Source: Prorocentrum cordatum
Lineage: Eukaryota > Sar > Dinophyceae > Prorocentrales > Prorocentraceae
DNA: 64,000 nucleotides
NCBI GenBank assembly: GCA_963575745.1
Contig: CAUYUJ010010446.1
Coordinates: 230,001 to 294,000, forward strand
Direction: 5' to 3'
The notes beneath the pieces were generated by a model. That model worked only from the letters and a program-made list of their open reading frames with translations, was not told the origin of the DNA and did no database searches. The position numbers and the translations under genes are program-made. This document shows, piece after piece, positions 21,474 through 29,756 of the stretch (position 1 is its first letter; each line of letters opens with the position of its first letter).

Positions 21474-21585
21474 CACACTGCCACACTTGGCGCCGAGAAG
21501 GCAGGCATGCGCATCCCTCCGCGGCGGTCCGATCATCGCTCTTCGTCTCGTCCTCATGTCACATCGTCGTCGCGTCACCGTGTCA
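21474..21585 (+). repeat. Dispersed 110-bp repeat, copy 2
   Basis: This is the second copy of the repeat at 19722, preceded by (CAT)n and followed, like copy 1, by TCACATCGTCGTCGC and a TCC-rich tract. Confidence 0.6.
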
Positions 21586-22020
21586 CCCCTGTTAGTCATC
21601 CTTCCCCATCCTTCCTCGCCCTCGTCTTCCCGCCGCCTCTTCCTCCTCCTTCTCCTCCTCCTCCTCCTCCTCGTCATCCTCCTCCTCCTTCCACCTCCTC
21701 CTCAGGGAGGGGGGATGCTACTGATGATGACGACCCGTCGGGGCCAACGCGTCGGCATGCTCCCGTCGGGGCGGTCGTCGGGCGTGGTAGGGTCGGCGGG
21801 GGGGGCGTTCATGTTAAGCTACTTCGCGGACAGCAGACGCGCACCCCCAGGCGAGGGGGGAACGAGGACGATGAGGATGAGGACGATGAGGATAAGGACG
21901 AGGAGGAGGAGGCCAAAATAAGAAGAAGAGGATGATGCGGAGGAGGAACAACGGATAAAGAGGGAATAAGAGGATGCGGAGAAACATGTGAAGGAGGAAG
22001 GGGGGGGAATATGAAAATGA

Positions 22021-22135
22021 ATAGACAATGCTAAACTCTTAGTTTATGAAGCAACCGCTTCAATTGATTAAAATTACGTCTTATTTAAATAAGACGTTCA
22101 TTTACTATAGCTATTAGTCTTAAAAAAAGAGACGA
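22021..22135. other. AT-rich island with hairpins
   Basis: An abrupt AT-rich stretch in GC-rich surroundings. It has a perfect 22-bp palindrome at 22076-22097 centred on TTTAAA and a TGAAGC-AACC-GCTTCA hairpin at about 22047-22062. No coding potential; it could be the end of a small mobile element. Confidence 0.5.
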
Positions 22136-22981
22136 TTGGACCACAGGGAACTGGTGCGCGAGCAGGTTGATGACGTGCTGAGGCGGAGCCCGCAGCGGGA
22201 GAGAGGCGCGCCACCTGGGATGGATGGCGCGCCCGAGGGGTGGAGAGCGGCGCGCCAACCGGGCGGGCGGCGCGCCTGGCGGGGAGAAACTAACTGGCGC
22301 GCAGACGAATGGAATGCCGATGCTGGGCGCCTCCTGAAATGGAAGGCGCCGCGCCGCAGTCGCGCCCGAGGGCCCGCGCCGCGCGGCGCCGGGCCCGGCC
22401 GCGCGCTTGCTCGCCCATCGCGGGCAAGCCAGGCGCCGGCCAGATCTCTCGCATCCGAGGCCGGCCCCCGGCGGGCCACGAGGCCTCCATGGGGCACTTG
22501 CCTTCTTGGCCTCCGCCGCTGGCTGCCCGGGTCCGGCGGTCGCGCAGTTGCTGCCAGGCGTCGCCCTGGTCGACCTCCAGGTTGCGACAGCGGCAGAAGG
22601 CGCGACTGCCGCGTTGGACGATCGGCCAGGCCGTCCAGGAACGCGCGGCGGAAGTCGTCGACGCCGCGGGGGTTGCGCCGCCCCTTGCCAGGGCCCCCAT
22701 CCACCCCTCTGGTCGCGGGCTCTGCTCCAGCTTTCCACAAGCGCCGCGGGGGCCATTGAGGCTGCTGGTGGTTCCTGGCCAAGTCTCGCACCAGCCATCT
22801 CTCGCCTCCCACTGCGGCGCCCACCGGATGCCGCGCCTGGGCATTCTGCACAGTCGGTCGCACGAGTCGTTCCACTCCCTCCGCAAAGAGGCGCTGTCGC
22901 GCGTACTGCGAGTCTACCGGCCGCGCCTCCCGCGTGCGTCTGCGTTCTGGCTGGCATGCAACGTCGCGCAAGCTTGTTTTT
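22136..22981. other. GC-rich stretch with overlapping open frames, undecided
   Basis: Several frames stay open on both strands because of high GC. GGCGCGCC-type words are frequent near 22230-22290. A minus-strand piece containing VDDFRRAFLDGLADRP looks protein-like, but no family was recognised. It lies just outside the 3' end of the DIRS-like element. Confidence 0.25.
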
Positions 22982-23041
22982 CGACGCAGTCCGCGGCAGA
23001 CGAGGCGCGGGATCGTTAAGCGAGCGAGCAGTGACAATCGC
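22982..23041 (-). repeat. Split direct repeat B2 (element 3' end)
   Basis: This is the terminal copy of B1 and marks the 3' end of the element. Confidence 0.85.
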
Positions 23042-23154
23042 CCCTAAAGGCGGAGAGGTCTGTTCCCGCTTTAGCGAGAGTTCCGAAGGAACAATAGTTT
23101 GCCAGCAAAACACTTCCGAAGCAACCCGCATGGGTTGAGGGCGGCGAGGGTGGG

Positions 23155-23218
23155 GAGACTTGAGCCGTAACATTATGATACGGCACTCCCTTCGCTTTAT
23201 TATAGCTCGTGAACTTTA
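23155..23218 (-). repeat. Split direct repeat A2
   Basis: This is the internal copy of A1, located between B1 and B2, as expected for PAT/Ngaro-type ends. Confidence 0.8.
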
Positions 23219-23350
23219 CAATGATCCCGCCAACCCCGTGCCAGGTCGCGCAGAGGCAAAGCCCGAAAGATAAGCAACTTCTTCAGGCAGCAACGTGCAC
23301 AGCATTACTGAGCTCTCCGTCATGACATGCACAACAAGCGAAACAGTGAA

Positions 23351-23410
23351 CGACGCAGTCCGTGGCAGATGAGGCGCGGGATCGTTAAGCGAGCGAGCAG
23401 TGACAATCGC
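23351..23410 (-). repeat. Split direct repeat B1
   Basis: These 60 bases are 58/60 identical to B2 at 22982-23041, including GATCGTTAAGCGAGCGAGCA. Confidence 0.85.
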
Positions 23411-23555
23411 TCCCACACCCACAACACACTTGTGCTCTACGAAGTGTACTGCGAAGTAGTGAGATTAGAGAAAAAGAAAAGACAGGCCAACGGCAAATGG
23501 ACACATCACAAACAGGTTGTACTGATGTGTCGCATATAACGTTCAGTAAGATGAC

Positions 23556-24070
23556 CTAACAAGGCGCTCGCAAGGAATCTACAGAGGGGTGCGGGATAGG
23601 CCTGAGCCCGTCTAGTACGAAATTGACCTTCTGCATCCCTGCCAGCGAGAATGATATGTCTATGACCTGTCGCCGAACATCGTCCTCCAGTCCCTGAACA
23701 CCTATGAAAGTCCCGAAGGGAGTCACAATTTTGAACCAAGAAGCCCGTAGGTTTTTCCACTGCGTCCCATACTGGCAATAATGAGCCTCCAAGAGCCGAC
23801 CATCAAACTTACGACAGAAATATCTAATATGGTTCGTGAGCCACAGCCTGGATGAGATAGGGCTCTCGACAATGACGGGGAAACCAATAGAGGCAACTCG
23901 AAGCATGATCCGAAAGGGAACGGCCCGAAGCCTGTTGCCTTGAACTCGAACCAGGTCTTTTTCAGTGAGATGCGGAAGTCCCCAGAGGCGTCGATCATCA
24001 TCCAGAAGAGGCCCAGGTCCTCTTCCGTCAGCCTTACGACCTCTCGACCAAGTTTGACAGGGAAGGGCAA
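23556..24070 (-). pseudogene. DIRS-like element 1: methyltransferase-like C-terminal domain
   Basis: Two overlapping frames share this stretch. One reads FPVIVESPISSRLW and then EAHYCQYGTQWKNL. A (E/D)(N/S)P-x2-SRLW motif followed by YC-x-(Y/F)GT-x-W is what I recall of the methyltransferase-like domain downstream of the recombinase in dinoflagellate DIRS-like elements; known DIRS elements also carry a methyltransferase domain. The first half, which should bind S-adenosylmethionine, is not clear here. Frame changes show decay. Confidence 0.5.
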
Positions 24071-24160
24071 CTCACAGGCCTATCGCACGGCAAGATCTGA
24101 ATTCTCGAAAAATGCGCTGATCATTGTTTGGCACCAGTATATTGGTACCATGACCGTCTC

Positions 24161-25381
24161 TCACGTCCCAAGCCTCCGCTTCAACCTCCTGGACTGCGAC
24201 TGCATGTGCGAAACCAGCGTCACCACTGGAGAGCTCGATGACTTTTTGACCCTTGAAGATAGCACGTCCTTGACCGACGACGGCATGAACGGCAGGAGCG
24301 ACGCCTCCGGATTCTGAAGGCTCAAGATGCCGCGCCTCTGCGTGGCTTCGGGCGCCAGCTTCTCCTGCAGCTGGAGCATGCCATGAGCCTCGTACCTGCG
24401 GACCGACCAGGAGTCTTTCCACTGCCCCCGCTCTTTGACCTCCGCCTTGCTCTGAAGGCGGATGAGAATGTCGTGTGATGGGCCGCCGTGTCTGACATGA
24501 TACAGATCGGGTTTTATCGCCGGGGGGCCCCCGCTCTTGCTCGCGGCCTTGAAACTCTCGCTGCAGCTCCTGTAGTCGAAGTCGAACAGTGATGGCCCTG
24601 CAGCCGCGACCCGGTGCGCGCCCAGCAAATAGCCTAGGAACGGCAGGGCCGACGAGTCCAACAGCAGCGTCTCGTCGTACATGCCAACTTTGCTGGGCTG
24701 TCCTCGTTCCGCTCGGTGCAGATGGATCGCAAAATGTGGACTGCCTGCTGCGGGGGCAAAAACGTCGTTGACCTGAAGCGACAGGAGCTCCACTGGCCTT
24801 TAATGCGCGAAGAACATGACCAGCACCGCCAGCGCCATGCCGAAGGGGTTCATGCGAAGCGAGGCCCACTCCTCGAAGTCGGCAACCCCCTTCTCAGGTA
24901 CATGTCGTGGGTCCGCTCGGAGACCGCGTTCGCCTCCAGAGACGTCTCGACAGGTGGGTCGGGCTGATGCGATGCTGTGATGCCGATCGTGCCCGCCAGC
25001 TCCCTGCGAAGCTTCGCCCTCGCCATCTTGTTCGGGCCCCCCCCGAGCGAGCCGCTCCTTCTCGCAGGCTCCCAAAGCGCGGGCCCGCCGAGCTGATGAC
25101 GTCAACGGCGGCCTCCGAGGGCCTGCCCTCAGACCCCGGCCGCGGAAGGGGGCCTCTCGGGCATGGAGCGGGCGGGGGCAGACCTGGCGGAGGTCGGAAC
25201 GCCCCCTGAGAGTCGGAAGTGATGGCCGAATCGAGCTGGAGGCGCCTCCTTGAGGGGCGAGGCCCCTCGCCATGTTTGCGCCGAAGAGGCCCCCCTTTGT
25301 CGACGGGATTTCGCCCCCTCGGAGCGGCGGTGAATTCTTGACGAGGTTGCCCGCTCCAACGCACAAATCCCCCCGCAGCAA
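24161..25381 (-). pseudogene. DIRS-like element 1: tyrosine recombinase
   Basis: An N-terminal core-binding-like part (25381-24800) ends in VLVMFFAH, followed by an in-frame TAA at about 24799 and then RPVELLSLQ, the box with the first catalytic Arg. Further on the catalytic pattern is VRHGGPSHDIL (second Arg and His) and RGQWKDSWSVRRYEAHG with the Tyr nucleophile. The enzyme would integrate the circular DNA intermediate. The stop codon immediately before the first catalytic box inactivates it. Confidence 0.7.
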
Positions 25382-25581
25382 ACCAGCCGGGTGACATTCT
25401 TCACCCGCCCCTTCTCCTGTCCCAGGACGTTCCCCAAGTTATCGCCAAGATGCAGATGATGAGATCTGAATCCTCCGGAGGTCCTCAGGGTATGTTTTCT
25501 ACCAGATAAGGTAGTCCGTGACTCCAAGTCTCCAGTGCCCTCCTGGAAAACGAACGGCGCGGCGTTGCTAGTTTTCCACAC
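25129..25581 (-). pseudogene. DIRS-like element 1: RNase H C-terminal half
   Basis: The frame contains HLHLGDNLGNVLGQEKGR, a typical RNase H segment with catalytic Asp followed by a KGR turn. It is continuous with the upstream fragment only by frame changes. Confidence 0.5.
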
Positions 25582-26199
25582 GGAGTCCTTTAAGAGGCCC
25601 TCGGAGATCTCCTTGAAGAGGTAGCTTGGCTCGTAGGGGGGGGGGGTCGAAGCGATCGACGGTCGGCTTGACTGTCTCTAGGTCTTCGAAGGGATCAGGG
25701 AGACCTAGCGCAGCGCGTTGAGGGACCGTCGATGGCATAGCATAGCGGCATCGAAACCTCTCTCGAGCCCCCCCAGCTTCCATCGCCTCGTTTATCTTCC
25801 AAGCCGGCTTGCCAACTGCATATCCTGATAAAGAAGCGCCGGCGTGCGAATATTTGCCCAGGCTAGCGGCAGCAAGATAGAGATCCACTTGCACTCAATA
25901 GCTGCAGACTGCCAGAGTCGTCTCTTGCGGCTCCAGCTCTCGCGCAAGAACTGGTACAAGGCATTCGGCAGCGAGAACAGTGAGCGCGTGAGCAAGAAGA
26001 TCGGCGTGACGCAGCCGGGTGCCTTACTAATCTGCCAGCCCGTGACGTGAAGTCTTCTCCGAAGATGAGTGGAAGCGGCAACTGCTTTTTCACGTCGATG
26101 CGGGATGGGGAACACGCCCCCGCGCTTTCCGTCAACGAGGTATCCCAAGGACCCAAACAGACTGGTAACCTCCACCTCCTCGTGCACTTGGAATCCCAT
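25568..26199 (-). pseudogene. DIRS-like element 1: RT thumb/connection and RNase H start
   Basis: The frame 25792-26199 reads MGFQVHEEVEV, LGYLVDGKRGGVF, TPIFLLTRSLFSLPNALYQF and WSRKRRLWQ, the expected thumb and connection after the YxDN box. It overlaps a second frame (25568-25894) with GASLSGYAVGKPAWKINEAM and RERFRCR, which fits the first RNase H strand. The expected Asp appears as Gly-Ala in this copy. Confidence 0.55.
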
Positions 26200-27330
26200 G
26201 CGTCTGAGCTGGTCTACTGCGAGGCTCTAGCAAGAATCCACAGGGCCCTCGTCGATCCCCATGACTATCAGGTTGTCGCAATACGGTGAGACCACTGGAG
26301 CCCCGCAGGAGGGGTCGGGCGTAGGGGCATCTTCCTCGAGAGCGCGATTGGGAGAGAGCTGGGCCCCAAGAAGAATCTGATGAGCGTGAGCCCTCTGAGC
26401 GAAACAAAACGCCCAAGATCACCCCTGCGGACGCACCCTCACAAGAACGAACACCGGCTGTACTAATTGGTGGCAGGCCAAAGTAATTGCGAAGCCAGGG
26501 CGGCAGAACGAGCCAGTAGAACAAGTTGCTGACGTCCGAGAGCGCTCCGTACAGCGTTTGGCCTTTGGGAACATGCAGACGGGAGAGCACGGCCCCCGTT
26601 GCCAACCTCATCCGAGGTGGCGCCCTGAATCTACGGTTGGGACCCCTGCAGTCCATACCATGCGGAGGGCGACACCTTTCTTGTCGACAAAGAATGGAAT
26701 AATACGATCATCAACCTGAAACGAAAGCTCAACGATACCCGCAAGATACAAGTCCTTCACGAAACCTTCATGCGCAATCTGAACCGCTCGAAAGACCTCA
26801 TCGAAATAGGGAGTAATCCGAGGTGTAGACTCGATGACTTCCCACCACTCCTGTGGGGTCTTCAACATGCGGTCGGCCCCCATCAAGTAAAACCTGTCGC
26901 CCTTCGCGGTCGAGCACGTCCTCGAGTCGGGGCGCCCTCGCGCCAGACTGAGGGAGAGACGCTGGGGCGGAGTGAAAGGGGCGGACGCGGCTCGCAACCT
27001 CCTCCGAAGCGCGGGAGGGTCTGTCCGCATGACCTCACGAATGGCATCATGCGGTAAAGGTACAGGCTTACCACTGCCAGGCACTGAAGCAAGCTTGCTG
27101 AGCACCTCATGGCGAGCGGGCCCCTGGGCCAAGTTGAGAAAGGCGTCCGTGGAGCCGGCGCCATAACACTCATTGAGAGCCTCACACACCTGCGACGCAT
27201 CGCGTGCACGCCGCTCTCGCCGTCTAGAAGCCCGCTCGGATGCAACAACGTGAGGTTCCGCACTTGGCTCTGGCAGCACAGGTGGAAGAGGGAAGAGGTC
27301 ACGAGGACGAACCCCTGCAACGGCCTGACC
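26132..27330 (-). pseudogene. DIRS-like element 1: reverse transcriptase
   Basis: The long frame ending at 26608 carries RDLFPLP and, near its end, FFVDKKGVALRMVW, the start of RT palm (K-G-x-LRMV). After a one-base frameshift near 26655 the next frame continues with DCRGPNRRFRAPP, LYGALSDVSNLFYW (first catalytic Asp) and FGLPPI. A third frame holds PYCDNLIVMGIDEG near 26285, corresponding to the YxDD box with D-N in the second position. Three frames for one domain show decay. Confidence 0.7.
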
Positions 27331-27399
27331 GCGCCGATGAGCATGTTGCGGTCCAAGCACCTCGGGAGCGCGAGGCAAACGATGATGCTGACCACCTGC

Positions 27400-28856
27400 C
27401 TCGCACTGGCCTGAAAATCCTCCAGGGGATCGGCCGCTCTCGCCTGGAGGTGGGAAGGGGCTCACCCCATCCTCGCCCGCGGGCGCGAGCCCGCCCTTGC
27501 CGCGACCGCGTCCTCTACCGGGTCCACGGCCACGGGCGAGCTGCTCCTCGCGGGCCTTGCTGCTCTGCTTGGCGATGGCCGCCTGGTCTCTGAACTGACC
27601 CGATACATGCTGAGCCAGAGCGGGGTTGGTCCCTCCTCCAGCTGCCTGAGAACCCCAGCCCATGAACAAATCACCGGCCGAGTAGTCTGGATTGGATGGC
27701 GCTGCCCTGCGTGCTTCCTTGATGAGGCTCATCCGACGGCGCGCAAGCTCTGCCCACTTCATCGAAGGTAAGTTAAGCTGATCATAAGTGGCAGCCGCCT
27801 CCAAGAGCCTACATAGAACCTGATGTTCATGCACTGACCGACCTCCCTCGGGTATTCTGGCAGCTCGCAACCAACGCTCATGATGATGGTTGGGGTTGGC
27901 GTCGTCATCCCTCATCTGCTTGAGCTGCCAGTAGGTAGTGGGGGGCCCGTCTAGGCCGATGCCTCCACTAGGCGAAGTGGGATCCATGGCAGAGACCGCC
28001 TCGGCGAAACGGATCACTCCCTCGCCAGCTGCGTCAACCGAGATTGGCAACACCCGAAGATCATCATGCACAGAACGACACACGTCTGCTTCAGCCATCC
28101 CCCGTGCGAAGATGTGGGAGGGGCCCCGCGGGATGATCGCCGTATCTCCGGCCGCCAACGCCTCGGGCGGCGCGGCTGCGATCTGGGCCCCTTTGGCCAC
28201 GTCCGCGGCGCCCTCCGCCGCGACCTACGCCATCGGCGAACCAGCCAGCGCGGGGGCGCCCCCCTGTGGACCAGCGCCAGGCGCGGCCGCCAGGGCCGCC
28301 GCCACTCCTGGCCCCGCGGGCAATGGAGCGGCAGGCGGCACAGGGGCGGCAGGCGCAAGGTGAGCGCCGATCGGCGGGGCCGCCTGCACCAGGGCGCCAG
28401 CGGCGGGGGCAGCGGGCCCGAGCGGCGGCAGACCAACGGCGGCGCCTTGCGGCGGTCCTGCTATCGTCGGCACCACCGCGAGCGGAGGGACTGCCACCAC
28501 CGCCTGCAAAGCTCCGTCCCGCACGTGCTGCGTCATCTCTGCGGGCGTGGGGGGCGCCTCGAAGCGGTGGGTGCTTCCCACAGGCGCACCTGGTGGCGCC
28601 CCCCGAGCCCTGGCGAGTTCCTGAACTCGGCAATATCGCCACTGTCGGCCCTGAGGTGCCCCACGAAGATATCCAAATCAGGCGTCAACACCGCGAAACA
28701 TCCTGCCTGGGCAACGGCCGCTAGAATAAGCCGCCAATGCCAGAGCACTTGCCCAGGCACGTCGTGCCTCACCAAAATCACATCACCTGGCGCCGCCATG
28801 ACGCTGACGGATGATGGCCAGCTGCTTCTGGGCGAGATCCCTCGTTCCCTGGTCAA
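27400..28856 (-). pseudogene. DIRS-like element 1: gag-like region
   Basis: Non-repetitive frames (28533-28856, then 28200 downwards) include ILVRHDVPGQVLWHWRLI, FEAPPTPAEM, SGGIGLDGPPTTYWQLK, RLLEAAATYDQLNLPSM and a basic, coiled-coil-like region SSKAREEQLARGRG. The order and spacing match the region upstream of RT in the second DIRS-like relic (GPGRGPRALPIPPPSRG, then LRGPKAL and LDESGGAVTSKFNAFI). It is interpreted as a capsid-like protein. Frame changes near 28.6 kb break it. Confidence 0.5.
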
Positions 28857-29220
28857 TCACCTCGGTTGTGGACGAGAAGCTGCGACAACAACCCGTCGCA
28901 AGGGCCTTAAGTTGGCTCGCGCACGAGAGAAGAATACAGCGCAGCACGATGCCCGACCCAAAGCCGATGAAGCCAGACACGGCAGCTCCTCCTGAGGGCG
29001 CCTGCACACCTGGAGGGCGCGAGAACGTCGGGCACGTGATGTTGATAGCCGGGGTCGCACAGGTCACCGATGGGGCAATTGACTGGGCAATATGGGCGCG
29101 GAGGGCACTGCCGAGATCCGAGGGCCCAAAGGATGCATAAGTCAGAGGCCGCGGAGGCGGCCAACTGAATGGCCCCGGCGACCATCTCGAGACTTGAGCC
29201 GTAACATTATGATACAGCAC
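28783..29220 (-). pseudogene. DIRS-like element 1: Cys-rich/membrane N-terminal region
   Basis: Two minus-strand frames overlap here. One starts at ATG 29185 and shows the Cys/Pro-rich run SRQCPPRPYCPVNCPIGDLC. The other carries the hydrophobic segment SGFIGFGSGIVLRCILLSC. A Cys-Pro-rich stretch followed by a hydrophobic helix also occurs in the second DIRS-like relic at 52.3-52.6 kb, so a frameshift probably split one original frame. The role is unknown; a membrane-anchored capsid precursor is a guess. Confidence 0.45.
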
Positions 29221-29252
29221 TCCCTTCGCTTTATCCTAGCTCGTGAACTTTA
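29189..29252 (-). repeat. Split direct repeat A1 (element 5' end)
   Basis: These 64 bases are 61/64 identical to A2 at 23155-23218. Read in element sense they end GGCTCAAGTCTC, and the first ATG of the element lies three to four bases beyond (29185). Confidence 0.8.
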
Positions 29253-29711
29253 TAAAGCTCTTATAATTAATCAGCCGGTAAAGATCGCTCATGGGCGTGA
29301 TTTCGCGCGCGCGCCGCGGCAACTGAGACGCCGCTGGGCGCGCGGCGCGTCGCGCGCGCCCGAGCGGGGCGCGCCGCCCCCAGTTGGCGCCAAAACCATG
29401 ATCGACGCAATCAATGCGGCAACGTTTGGCGCGATTCGCGCGCGGCGTGACTGTTGCGACGCCGTTAGGCGCGCGGCGCGCCGCGCGCGCACGAGCGGGG
29501 CACGCCGCCCCCAGTTCGCGCCCTAACCGTGGTCGACGCAATCAACGCAGCAACTTTTGGCGAAATCGATGGCGCAGCGGGGCGAAGCGCGCGCGCTCGC
29601 GACCCCGCGGCGCGGGGTGGCGGTTTGCGATTCGGCGGAGGGCTCTGTCTGACGCGCGCCGTGGCTCTTCTTCGCCCGTATATATATATATAATAAGTGT
29701 ATGTGTATGTA

Positions 29712-29756
<45 letters not shown>

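Larger units (their letters stand above)
19080..22020. repeat. Long TCC/GGA low-complexity region
   Basis: GGA repeats (about 19205-19420) and TCC repeats (about 19845-19970, 20080-20740, 20995-21300 and 21640-21700) dominate. A (CAT)n tract fills 21309-21420. A few non-repetitive islands are present (about 19440-19800, 20745-20960, 21420-21600, 21715-21900). Long Ser/Pro/Leu reading frames here are repeat artefacts. Confidence 0.7.
22982..29252 (-). mobile_element. DIRS-like tyrosine-recombinase retrotransposon (inactivated)
   Basis: About 6.3 kb on the minus strand. In element order: Cys-rich/hydrophobic N-terminal region, gag-like region, reverse transcriptase, RNase H, tyrosine recombinase and a methyltransferase-like domain. 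No DDE integrase, LTRs or protease were seen. The ends are split direct repeats: A1 (29189-29252), coding part, B1 (23351-23410), A2 (23155-23218), B2 (22982-23041). That order is the hallmark of the PAT/Ngaro branch of tyrosine-recombinase elements, which integrate via a circular DNA intermediate. Frameshifts (for example near 28.6, 26.65 and 26.2 kb) and an in-frame stop before the recombinase Arg show that it is dead. Confidence 0.8.

Noticed and set aside
20015-21921. Long Ser/Pro/Leu-rich open frames on the plus strand
   Set aside because: They are translations of TCC and CAT repeats in three phases; no domain and equally open in other frames.
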